15,244 nt of DNA from Phoronis ovalis (Eukaryota; Phoronida; Phoronidae), in contig JAOXYB010028478.1 of NCBI GenBank assembly GCA_028565635.1, positions 1 to 15,244 on the forward strand, read 5' to 3'. Below the pieces are notes generated by a model, which had not been told where the DNA came from, did no database searches, and saw only the letters and a list, made by a program, of their open reading frames with translations. This document shows, piece by piece, positions 1-12,800 of the stretch (positions are counted from its first letter, which is position 1; the number at the start of each line of letters is the position of its first letter). Both the position numbers and the translations under genes were made by a program.

Positions 1-659
1 TCATTTCTATATTTTATGTGTAGCTATGTGTAATCCACGTTAAACCAGCTATGTGCTTGTTTAATTCAGTTGCGCTGTGTTATTTACTACATATATCCGT
101 CGTATTTCATGTACAGTACATACACTGTGTTATAATCACTGAAACTCTCTCCGTTAATGATGCTAAAAACAATGAACATGATTTGTATAATTCTATCTTG
201 TAATAGGTGTCAACTACCAAAACATTATCGCAAAGTATCACGCTTATACAGCGCCGTGGTGTTAAGGTGGAAATGAAATTTCGCGCGACTTATTTTGCTT
301 ACAAATATTGTATATAAATCGTTACATTCAGATGTATATCCAAATCCGTGTGTCAGATGTAAACATTAAAATATATTTTAATTATTATTTTATGATTCTT
401 AAAAATTTACTGCTGTACTAACTGGTTAAATGTCGTCTGATTAATTCTTGAAACTAATCAGAAAACTTGAAAACTACATTTCCAAATATTTCATTCATTG
501 TTTTAAAGGTATGTCTAAGGATTACTTTTAGTTTAATAATTATTATTGAGATATAATTTTGACTTTTTCTGAAAGTTACGTAGTAATATCTATTTACTGT
601 GCGAACGTCATTTTTTATTTACCTTAATGTTGACATCGCTATATATTTATTTGGTTTAG
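1..659 (+). other. Intron upstream of the sushi exon
   Basis: AT-rich sequence with stops in all frames apart from the short open stretch running into the sushi exon. It ends in a TTTAG acceptor at 655-659. No exon, signal peptide or core promoter is recognised. Confidence 0.5.
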
Positions 660-836
660 GAATACTGTGTCCATCGCCTCCGCCGTCACCAAATGGTAAC
701 GTAGATCCAATCGCCACACCGTTCATTGGTACATCTGCTTCATATTACTGTGGCAACGACAGGTACGCCGTCGGACAAACAAAAACAATCTGTCAACCAA
801 ATTCGGAATGGTTACCAACCCCAAATGTTACATGTG
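660..836 (+). CDS. Exon encoding a sushi/CCP domain
   Basis: The exon follows the acceptor tatttatttggtttag and ends at the donor g|gtacat. It is 177 nt and symmetric phase 1-1, the classic layout of a sushi module in one exon. The 59 residues contain the four expected cysteines (L-C-P near the start, Y-Y-C, T-I-C, V-T-C at the end), the Tyr before Cys2, Gly-Gln after the second Cys and the Trp between Cys3 and Cys4 (E-W-L-P). Sushi domains form a small disulfide-bonded beta sandwich used in protein or glycan contacts. The ORF continues in frame upstream to about 599, but that stretch is intron: it has no ATG, lies before the acceptor and is T/A-rich. N-V-T next to the last Cys is a possible glycosylation site. 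Confidence 0.88.
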
Positions 837-3800
837 GTACATATATACGTTTACATGCTTAAAATTTGGCAATAAGCTTTTCACGCAATTCTATCTGACC
901 AATAGTCTGAATGATGCACAATGAATCAAATCAATATCCACAATCCGCGGCGTGTGTTTTTAAAAAACAACATAGGTTGAACTGGGGGACACGTTGAATA
1001 GCTGTAACAGATTACTTATTTCTGATTTAAAGCTTCACAAGACGCCTGATCTTGAATTGGACTGATTCAAAACAATTACATTAGATTTTAACATAAATTA
1101 TATCAGATAATGTTATTTGGGTGGCGATATGAATATCCACTTTTGATAAGTTTTTATTTTATGAAACGAGGGTTAATATCAATGTATATTTTATTCAGTT
1201 ATAAAAATGGATTTTTCGGATTTCTAAAGTAGCATCCATGCGAACCAAATATATTCACTTTAGTTTTGAAGTGGTATTCAGCTTGCAACAAAAATGAAGC
1301 TTAAAGTCACATATTTAAATTTGATACAGATGTTGTTGAACTTTTGATCTAAATCCAATATGGCCGGCATTTTTCAACTAGAACAGGAGTAGGTATAAAT
1401 TACAAAATTGCAAGAATTTCGAATGAACATGGCTTTGTAACAACAAACGTTAGTTTTCCTCAGAAATTATTATGATTGCGCATATTTTATGGGTTTTTAG
1501 CCGTTAATTCTAAATATATTATTTTAAACTAAAATGTTTTTAATGCTGTTCCCTATAACTGGCTAGATGCTTTCTATAGTTGGCTCATGAATATTTACAA
1601 GCAAGTGCTGTTGATATCTGAGTTTAGCCGTTAACGATCAGTAAAACGTTATCATAAATTTTAATTGTTATGTAATTAGTCTATACTTTTTAAGACTAGT
1701 AAATTATAATGATTATTTTATATGATGACCTTAAAATATACTTAATAAATGTTATGTCTTACTGTATATGCAAGCAAGCATGTATGTTTAGGGAATATAC
1801 TTATTGTATAATAGATGGAAAATATACCGAGTGCATATAAAATATATTCATCATAACCAGTTTGCATAATAATGTGTGACATTTAATACTAAACGGAAGC
1901 GCTATAGAACAGGTGAAGCTTAATATCTGATTAATAATAAAGTTATTAAAAATTGATTAAGATGGCGGTTCAGGGAAGTGCTTATGAATATTGTATATAC
2001 TGTGCATGTGTGTGTGTATCTCAAAATGTGTGTCAGCTATCGACGTGAACATTCAAAATTATCTTTATACAGTATCATCGTTGCACTCAGCTGCATCGAC
2101 ATCACAAATAATACAATAAAGACCTTACTGTCCCTGAAATTGCAAATTCACCAGCAAAAGCTTTCATTACTGAAGGTCCAAATTCTAAATTTCGGTTGAT
2201 AAACGTTATTGTGCATTTGAAACAAGGTCGATCCTGGAAACTACAAACAGATGCTTATTGAGTTTGAATGCTGCATCGGGAGCGACACTTCTTCCTATCG
2301 AAGGAGTCTGAATCAGACTAGATTATTCACAGGAGCGTGCATGGTTGATGAATGGTTGATTTATTAAAAATTTCGGCTGCTCATTTTCGTAAGCCTTTAT
2401 TTATCACAGGGCCAAGCCGCACATCCCTACCAACATGTTTGACAAGTACGTCCCCCCGGCTAAGAACCCCCTTCAAATGTAAGAGTCGGGTCTTAGTATC
2501 AGGATAATACAGTATTTTTGACAAGTACGTACCCCCGGCTAAGAGCCTTCAAATGTAAGAGTCGGGTCTTAGCAGCGGGATAATACGGTATTTTTAGAAT
2601 CTTTCGGTATTTTGTATCTTGCTTGTTGCGTATGGTTTAGATACAATGTTAGAGAATTGTTCTTCAATACTAGCTGGCTATTTTTCCTTTTTTGTGTATA
2701 TGATCTGTTCCCCAGACACTGGCTTCATGATAACCCCGAAAGGAGCACTTCTGCTTTGTTCTGAAGAGACGTGACGCCTCACATCTATTCTGCTTTCCTA
2801 CTTGACAAGTTAAATATGTGATTAGGTTGAATTTTCCGCGAAGAGTTAGTATTTGGTTAATAATATTATACTATAAGATGATGTGTTTGTTATTAGTGAA
2901 ATAGTTGGAATACCAGTTGTATCTTTATGCCATATAGCAGTCTAAGTTTAGACCCTTGTTGTATTATTTTTTTTTCCTGTTAAAATGTGTTATTTTTAAT
3001 TTTCTTAAAACCATGCAGTAGTTAAATAATACCAAATTGAGTTTTTATATATAAGTTTAGATCCCTATATAAATTTTCATCCCTATGATAATAATATGGT
3101 CTATTAATTTTAAAACAAATTTTTGACTTTTGCAAGCTTACAGTTTTAAAACAATTTATTTAGTAAATTTATAAGATATATAGTCTATGTTAGAGACTAG
3201 CCACATAGCAGTATGAAATTATCGTGTAATATCAAAAAAAGTTCTGCCTCATTTTTATTCTGAACTTTGTGTTAAGAGTGTACAATATAAAAAAATCATG
3301 ATCATCAGTTGTTGTCTTGCAATGAAAACAGGAGCTCTCCAACTTTTTCACTATTCAAACGGCACATTTCAGTCTAGGAATCGAATATTTATTTAAAATC
3401 ACTAACAAAGAAATTCTAGTTATACTATTTGAAAGTCTGCAATTTCAGTTTAGCCTTTTTTTCGGTCAACCATTAACAGTATAAAATTACCTTTGAAGAC
3501 TAGTAGTATTCAGAAACAAGTGAAACATATCGCAATACTTGCTATTTACTTACATGTACATGAAAATAAACTGTGGTGCATTGATAAAAACCTGATTCAA
3601 CATTGGAGACTGTGTATCCCTCGTGCCTCGGATGACTACATCATACAGTACATTACATGAGGGGGGTAGGAGGTACCCCAAGGTACAATGCTCGCACTTA
3701 AACATCGGCAATGCTCGCTGCTCGCACTTAACAAGAAAAATTAACAACCAAAAAAAAAAAGTACCTTGAGTTGCTACTTTTACCAACAGTTAGTGTTCCG

Positions 3801-6800
3801 TGCCTTCTCACCTATAAGAGTCTTGGCTTATCCATAATCACTGTCTTTAGTATTCCTTCAATTTGACAAGAATGAAATAAATACGTCATTATAACTAAGT
3901 TACAATTAATAGTCCCAGCATTGCATGACCGATTTCACTAGGTACTGTTGTATCTGATTATTGTAAGCTGCTATTTGATTGGTGCTATGAATTTTTCTGC
4001 GCTTCGAATTCACATATAAATTAATGGAGTATTGTTCTTCTTCTTTTCGAATAATAAACAATGATCTGAATGAAGCGGCTAAGCCCAGACGTTAGATGGG
4101 AAGGTACGCAGTACTAACGGATGATTTAGGTTGCCACTCTCAGTGCCATTATGTTCAGCTTGGCGAGGTCAGCAATGCTAACTGGTTTATTAAATTTCAT
4201 ATAAATACTGTGACGTAACAGCTGAATTCTTGAAAAAAATATAGAAATAGTAGAAACTGGAAATGAGAGAATTAGCTTTACCCTTGTAATAAAATTGTCT
4301 TCATCGTTTTGGATAGTTAAGCTGAATTTACTAACAAAATATGTTTTACCTATTTTCTAATTTTGTGTTTATTTAAATCAGCTGACGTGGGTGCATCTTC
4401 CGACTGGAGCGTTGTTTATGAAAGCAGTCAAGGATATTTAAACAACCAGCAGGCAGCGTGGTGTGCTAGAACAAGTAATATAGCTCAATGGATACAGGTA
4501 CGTTCTGTTTATAATCAGCATAATTAAAAAATTAAAAAAGTAACAAGTCTCTCTATTATTGTCCCAAAACGAACAAGACATCCCACACACATTACATGAA
4601 ACTACGACTCCGTTTTGTTCGACAGAAAGTGCTTTATATCTTTTGTGTTACACAAAACATGTTTTTAGCCTTGGAAACGATACAACAAAAAATTAACATG
4701 AACAAAAATATACCTATTTGGGATTTAAATTTTTTTATCAAGAAAAATATTAATGCAATGTAACTTTTCAACGCCAATTAAAATGTTCTTGACAACCTGA
4801 ATGATATTCCTCCTTGTTAACCGAGTTAGGCCTAATTTTAATGTCTAAGAAAAATTATGATGCTATATCAAATCTAGCATCTGCTGTAAGAAATAATTCC
4901 AAAATCAAAAGAATTCAATATATTTATTGTTTTACTGCTGAGATAGGAATGAAGAAGTGATAACATAATTATTCTAATATAAACCTGTCTTGCACATTTT
5001 GTCTCACCCTGTATAAAACGTGTTATATGAATACATGTTTATATATCAAAAAGATTTACCTATCACTGGACAACAATAGCTACAACGACACTAAGCTAGA
5101 ATCTCGTTACGGTTAAAAAGAAAAATCCTTCATAATTTTTTTCACACAAAATAAATGTTTTCGAAAACTTTAACATTAAGGCTATGTCATAGTGATATTT
5201 TCAGACCCGAGTGTGAAATGTATGAACTTGGATTAAAGTTTAATGACACCTCATAAAATCATAAGATATCTAAATTCTTGCTACATGTTTACATGCTGCC
5301 AGTTATTTGACTAAATGGTAACGTATTAACATTATCTAAGAAATATGGGTGATAAAAATACTGAATATTGCAGGTGGATTTGGGACAAATCTACACTGTT
5401 ATCTTCATTGATACGCAAGGAAGACCTAATGATTATCATTGGGTGACTGGGTACAAGTTGTCTCATAGCAGCGATAGTCTGACGTGGACTGGTTATAACG
5501 CCGATCAAACGCTCGCAGGGAATTCCGATCAGAACACTACAGTTCGCAATGCTGTGTCTATATCTTCACGCTATATTCGTCTTCATCCAGTGACCTGGGA
5601 AAGTCATATATGTATGAGATGGGATTTGATATCATGTGGTAGGTGACCGGTGTTAGCTAAAATTGGGGCACCCTCTCTGAAATGTTAATATACTGTAAAC
5701 GCGCGTGCACCAAGGGCTTGATATTTGTTGTATAATTGTGCATAAGAGATCGAGAGCAAACTTTATTCTTTGGCTCGCCGAACTATTACGAAAATATTTA
5801 ACATAAGGAGAATATACAGTGTGCGAAGCTGATGAGTATGCGCGCTGTTCATAACTTTCGTGCAGTGACTTACATTTCACGTACTGCTGTAAATACAAGC
5901 AGAGCCAGGTAGAAATCAGTGTACAGCGGATACTCAGACATAGGGCCGAGTATCTGATCTAGGAATGAATGAGGCGGAAGTATCTCCTAAAAATCCTGTC
6001 TTTTATTTTGTTGTCCAGACAACTACTTCTAGGACATAATGTCCGATTGACAGTTATCCTAGGGCAGATAAGTCTACGACCCGGGGGGGGTGGTCAATAT
6101 GAAAGTGGGTACCCACTTTTGTTCCAACATGACTTTTCAAAAAAGCCCCTAACGAAGTGAAATTCTGTAAAAATACACCCCTAAGGAAGTGATTTTTTAA
6201 AAAATACACTCCTAAGTGAAAAAATACACCGCGTGTCACACCTCCAAAAAAAACACACCTTTTCGTGATTTTGCCCAAAAAAACAGACCCTAAGCACGTA
6301 ACTCGCGTTACGTGCCGGCGGTTCGAAAAACATACCTTTCACGCGAAATTTTGTTGGAACATGCGTACCCACTTTCATATTGACCATCCCCCCCGGGGTC
6401 TACGGGCATGCGCACGGAATATAGCAGGGGTGTACAAGACGACTGGTTAATCAGTTGGTTTGTCCTATCCCAGGCGTGTACCAAGAGGTCACACTTATAA
6501 ACACCACTAATTACACTGATATTAGAAGGCATTTTTTGTCAAATAAAGTAGTTAATAAGTGGAATAGTCTCTCAAATGATTTAGTTAAAGCACCTAGTAC
6601 CAATAAAGACATTTACAAGTGCCTTATCCGAAGATTGCGGCTATATCGACAAATTATATCTAGTAATCAATCCTTATACCAAGCAATCAGTCCTATAGGA
6701 ATGAGCTCCCTTTGGACATTTATTCCTATATACACTACGTGAACAAACACACGACCCATTGGTATTTTAAATTGGATATATAAAAGATTATATAAAAGTG

Positions 6801-9800
6801 GTCGTGTGTTTGTCCGTGTAGTATGTAGGAACAAGTGTTTAATATGGGCCATCTCACGCATCGTGTTATAAATTCTGATAATTCAAATATCATGCGATTA
6901 TTTTGCAAAGGTTATGCAGAAACTGCCCACATTCAGCCAGCGGCAGGAGTTGGTTTGACCGCCTTTTCAGAATTTGCCTATTCACTTGCCTACGGAGCCA
7001 TTAATGGATACCTTAACAATACCTTTGCTGGTTTAAATGTTGATGTTGGTGCCTGGTGTGCTCGTGCAAACGACATAAACCAATGGATTCAGGTAGTGTA
7101 CAAAAGAGATTCATATATCATACAGAGGGCGCTGTTGATATATGTTTTCTTTAAATTTTAGCCAAACAAGCAACACCGCGATTCAAGAGTGCAATACCTG
7201 GGCTGTGCTCAGTACAGAGAAACTGTGAAATACATATGCCGTACTTTAGTTTGTAAGCTTCTGTCGATTTTGTACTGCTATATCTTATACTATTTGGAAC
7301 ATGCAGTATATCGTAATATTTGCAGTATTTGCTATATGATATTTGATATTCAGTCTAGTTATTTTTTGTTACTATTGTTTCTAACCTCTTGAGGTAAAAA
7401 AAAACTTAAACTGAATATCGTATACTAGTTCGTGGTAATCGCCCAGTAATCGTAACTGAACTTGAAGTTATTTTCGTACCATTTTGTCATAATTGCAACG
7501 TTTCTCATGTTGAAAGTGGTGTCTGTCTTTCAGATGAATTTGGGTCAAGTGTACAGTGTAACTGCTGTCGTAACGCAAGGTAGACCAGTTTATTCGCATT
7601 GGGTGACTGAGTACCGTTTATCCTACAGTAACGACGGAGTTACATGGATTGATTACAATAATCGTCAAACGCTTCGTGGCAATGTTGACACTGACACTAT
7701 CGTACGTAATGCTGTCACCATATCGGCGCAATATATTCGTCTGAGTCCAATTACCTGGCATGAACATATATGCATGAGATGGGAAGTGATTTCAACGCCA
7801 TGCGGTAGGTGACGGTTATATATACAGAGGTATCATCACTCTCTGATTTCCGGCAATATTTCATAATTTATCGTAAATTTAACAAACATTTTATATGTTG
7901 AAATGTGGAAAATATAATATACCAAATGACTTGCACAAACATATGTACATAATCTCTGACAGTAGCTAGTTTGGATAATGAAGTACAATCACCATTGCCG
8001 ATTTATTAACATAGGGACTTTTGATGAAATCTGTCTAAACATGTAACCTTAATAGATGTATGAATGGCGGGGTTGCATATTCAAGTAATTTCGAACTTAT
8101 TAATTTCTGAAATTAAAAAAAAACTGTTTTAGTTAGTAGTTTTCTTGTTGAAAGTTTATTATCACAATTACGCTCCGTTTGAAGAGATTAAAAGTAACCA
8201 ACAGATAGTTATGAAGTCCTACAAAAAATGTAATATTTTCGGTAATATAATGAAGTATGTATTATATAGCAAGCACTCGTCACGAAGAGAGTATGAAAGC
8301 ATAACATTTTTTTGCATTATGCATTTCTGCAAATTTATACTACATTTATGTTTAAAATACTTTATTCAACTGTTTTCATAGTTACCTATTGTCCTGACGT
8401 TTCTTTGTTAAAGTTTACTAACAAAATCCCTAAATTCCCATAGGAATTTTTTAATAGAGTGTCAAATAATCCATATTTGTCGCTCATCGCAATGTTATGT
8501 ATAGTTACTAGAGCGAAATGCCTGGGAAAAGATATGACAATTATAGCAAGCAAAGGGTTTAATACTGTATCCTGGGAACATTGTCAATCAGCTCACCGTT
8601 TATCACTGGCTCAAACATTATTATTTGGTTGCTTTTGTAAGGCAACAAAACAAAATGACAAATATTTCCCCGACTAAGGCATTTATTCTAGAGCTCTGTA
8701 GTGACAGAAAGAGTGTAATTGTTCCATACAATTCCTAAATAGCCCCAAATGATCGATATTCCTTTAGGATTTCAAAGTAAATGTGATGTACACCAGTGAG
8801 TGATATTCCGATACGTTTTTTTTAATTCGCTGGTGATAATGGATTCATCGTATTGTTAATGTTCTATGATATTTTTATTGCATATTACTTTCAAATTTAG
8901 TGGCCATGCCAAACCGTTGTGAAATAAACAAAGACTAACAGCAGTCAACCATTTTCTCGAAATGATGTACCAAACGTGTTGGCTCGCCACATTAATCATG
9001 CACGTGTATACAACGTTCCTGATTGGTGCAAATGTGCGTGGTAGAATTTTGGGTTTTTCTGATTTATACAGTGGCGGATTAGGGCAGACTCGGTACTTGA
9101 TCTTTAAAATATAAGAAAAGCAATGAAATTCTTATATCAATCGCAAGTTTAAGTCCAAAGCTGAATCATACTTGTCAAGCTATGAGAGCCTTCGGTCGTA
9201 TCACAAGACCTTCATCGGTCTACTAACTGTGGCGGGAAGAGGTCACGTGATTTTCTGTCCTCAATTCAAAAGGCTGTCGTAAATGGGTAGTAGGTCGTAG
9301 AATGATTCAGTTTTAGACTTAAACTAGTGATTGATATCATTTTTTACTGAATTAAGATAATATAGAATGAACATTTATGCTGATAATGAAATTCTTGTTT
9401 GTTTTTTTGATTTTCCATTTTTTTTTTGCACACGCCGCCCTTGGATAAAAGCCTTGATCCACCACTGGTCTGACACTAAAAACAACAGTTTTCTTACACA
9501 ATAGCTATAAAACTATTGTATTTTTTACGTTTCAGTACCTCCAACTTGTGGAGTTAATCATCACGTAGGGGAAGCTGATGGTACTTACTTTACTGACGCC
9601 AGCTATGAAACACTTGGAAATATTACGAAAATCCTCATAAGAGTTGGGAGCGTAATCGACGGGTAGGACTAAAAAATGCTGTTTTTAGCTTCTAACGATT
9701 TCGCTATTAAACCATTTAAAACAATTGTATAAGTATCAACATGTCTACCTTGTATTTAAATATTCAAACATTCGAAAATTCTATTAATGTAGAGTATTTT

Positions 9801-12800
9801 TTTAAAAATACATATTCTGCATTGATCCCAACGATATTATAACGAATGTTGTCCCTTGTGGTTTAGTTATTGTACCCCCGGCAGTAGGCCCGGGGGGCTC
9901 ACTTAAAAAAGTCGGGTACGCATGCTTGTCCGAAAAAACGATGGTAAGGGGTACCTTTTTCGCCGTTCGACGGGGTTACCGGGAACCCCGTTTAGGGGTC
10001 GATTTTGGCGGAAAACCACATTAGTGATATGTTTTTGGCAAATGTAACTTCCCGTTTAGGGGTTGGTTTTTCACGTACAGCTGCCATTTAGGGGTTCTTT
10101 TTTCAGTGGGAGCCGCGAGCATTACCTTTTGGCGACCATTTTGCACTTTTTTTAAAATTTAGTGTATTATTTTGTATTGACGACTTTTTTTTTTGGTTAT
10201 CGATTTTTTTGGGGACCGCTTTTTTTTGGTTGTTAATTTTCAGAGAAAAATCCCATTTAGGGGTGCCTTTTTCAGCAAAATCCCCCGGTTAGGGGTGGTA
10301 TTTTGATCCTCCACTTCCCGTTTAGGGGCTTATATTGCACCCTACGGACGAGCATGGGTACCCGACTTTTTTTCAAGTGAGCCCCACGGGCAGTAGGCTT
10401 GAGGTGCTTTGGATTTACCCTGCAACCGCCGCGTCCGCCGCGTCAGAATCACTGTTATCGAGATATCTCAAGAAGGGAATGTGATATCCATTTGAAGCTT
10501 AAATTGTATATTACTGGCATAGTGACAATGAAGTTTATTGATTTTGGGGTCATTCAGAATCAAAATGGCCGACTGGCGTCCACATCAAGCGTGTCAAATT
10601 CATTATTAGTGGGATATCTCAAGAAGGGAATGTGATATATATTTGAAATTTAAATTGTATATTACTCGCACAGTGGCACTAAAGCCTATTGATTTTGGGG
10701 TCATTAAGAACCAAATGGCTGACTGGCGTCCACATCAAGCGTGTCAAATTCACTGCTAGTTTGATATTTCACGAATGGAATGTGGTATTCATTTGACAAT
10801 TAAATATTATATTACATTCATAGTGACAATGAAGCCTTTTGATTTTGTGGTCATTTGAAACCAATATGGCCGACTGGCATCCACATCAAATGCGTCAAAT
10901 TCATTGTTAATGGGATATCTCGGGAAGGGAATGTGATAGCCATTTGAAATTTAAATGTGATTATGGGGTTATTTGGAACCAAAATGGCTGACTGACGTCC
11001 ATGTCAAACACGTTAAATTCACTGTTAGTGGGATATTTCAACAATGGAATTTGATACCATTTGAAATTAACAATTATATTACACTGTTTATAAGATATAA
11101 TGTCAGTTTTTTTTATTGTTTTTCACATTATTATTATTATAACATTAAAAGACTTTATGTAACATCACTAACTATATGTTATCACTGTTTGTAAGAAGAT
11201 ACTTTGAGACTTTCACTGGCTGGAAAATGTTGGAAGAGCCCATATTCAAGGGTAACTGGTATACAGTGATAACATGACAAAATCTTTGAATTGTTTTGTT
11301 CATAAAATGCTAAACAACTTACTACCCTTAAACAAACTATAACTCATCACAATTCACAAGCATATCCCAAACCTGTATTTATTTATTTCTAAATAGAGGT
11401 GTTTAGCAACTAAACATGAAATGTCTTAACAGTACTAAATGGCTTTGTGTCATTGTAATGCATCCTTATACTTGGATATGTTTCTGCAACAAAATCAGTA
11501 GGGATGACATGTGTTTAGTTAAATGTATTGTGTATTAAGAGGATGTATAGCAACTGTGGTTTTGAGTAAGTCTATTATGTAAGACAGTGTAATAAAAGAA
11601 AGCTAATCAGCTCCAGATCATGCGTAGACAGCATATTATCTTTGTAATATCTGCTTATATTAAGCTATGGCTGAATACTATTACACAGTATGAGAAGAAA
11701 GGTACTGAGTTGGATCAGTCTAAGTATGAATTGGGGATGTGTATTTAAATTATACAGCAAGCAATTAGAAGAATTTTATAATAATTGGTTTTGTTGTCCA
11801 TGTTTTTAATAAGCATCTACTTCTCACCAGCTATAAACTTCACTAGGGCCAGTCTCTCTAACAGACAGCATTCTTGGCTGGGGGTCCACTATCGGAGTTG
11901 TTTACAATTCACCAAATGTCTAGTTTTATTACGTAGGTCAGTAACTGCCCGGGAAATTTCAATAATATAAATAACATGATTTGTTACTTAATAATCTGTT
12001 CAAAGTTAAGATAATGGTCGAAAACGTTTTTGTGATATTGACGAGGGGCTACTTCCAATTGTACTTCGTTCCTTTCTTTCGAGACTGAGTTGTGATTTTT
12101 CTCGTGATTGTGACCATTCAAAATTAAACACATTTTTTACGCTGAATTTGTTTGAATATTATGCCTTAAACAAGCATAAAAAATACCAAATATTTTAAGA
12201 AATATATGCTATCACATTAATTTTGTACACGTAAATATATTTCATATTTTAGTAATACTAGTTATAACACATTCTATACTTCATAAACAAATCAAGTATT
12301 TGTGTTATAAAAATCATTCGGGCGGAGATTATTAGTTGGGACCATCCCATTGATGCTATAATGTGCCAGTTATAGTCTAAAACCCTCTGTAATAAATTAT
12401 TTAGTGGTAACCCGTCTTTTTAACGATCGATTGTTTTCGCCCGTGCTTTGGTCACCTTGACATGATATACTTGTAAAAACATATTAAGCCCTAGACTTGC
12501 TCAAGTCCTTGTGAACTTAAAAAAAAAAATGTATATTTCTCTTTTTTATGTCTTTTACATCAGTGTTTTTATTTATCTCGAAAATTTTTTTTTTTTTACT
12601 ATCATATATATGTTGAGTGTTACCTGTCGGCAAACACCCAACATATATATGATAGTAAAAAAAAAAATTTGCAAGATAATTAAAAACACTGACGTAAAAG
12701 ACATAAAAAAGAGAAATAAACATTAATTGTTTTTTATTTTTATTTTATTTTTTTAAATTCACAAGGACTTGAGCAAGTCTAGTTAAGCCATAGTTAAGCC

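Larger units (their letters stand above)
5639..6940 (+). other. Intron 3 of the lectin gene, rich in mobile elements
   Basis: It joins the two discoidin domains (donor gtaggt). It contains a MITE-like element, a LINE fragment and a short hairpin element, which together fill most of 6078-6822. A 7-bp inverted repeat (gatactc/gagtatc) lies at 5929-5954. Confidence 0.65.

Noticed and set aside
599-659. Upstream extension of the sushi open frame as a signal peptide (hydrophobic run)
   Set aside because: The frame opens on GTG, not ATG. The stretch ends in a good acceptor at 659 and the sushi exon is symmetric phase 1-1, so these residues are translated intron.
1978-2199. 73-residue open frame on the + strand in intron 1
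   Set aside because: No domain pattern and AT-driven composition; nothing supports an exon of the required phase.
3550-3786. 78-residue minus-strand open frame including a hydrophobic F/L-rich part
   Set aside because: The hydrophobic part comes from a poly-A run and a small local repeat (gctcgcactta); no known domain.
6054-6450. Several overlapping open frames on both strands with repeated G-V-F-F / F-L-R-G patterns
   Set aside because: They are translations of the 6078-6400 element's internal repeats and TIRs.
8145-8677. Two open frames of 72-78 residues in intron 5
   Set aside because: No recognisable motifs and no fitting splice phases; likely chance.
10440-11085. Regularly repeated block considered as a CRISPR array
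   Set aside because: The units are about 150 bp, degenerate along their whole length and without unique spacers, in a eukaryotic intron.
12511-12726. Near-identical membrane-like short ORFs on both strands
   Set aside because: They mirror each other because the region is a palindrome; T- and A-rich runs give the hydrophobic look.
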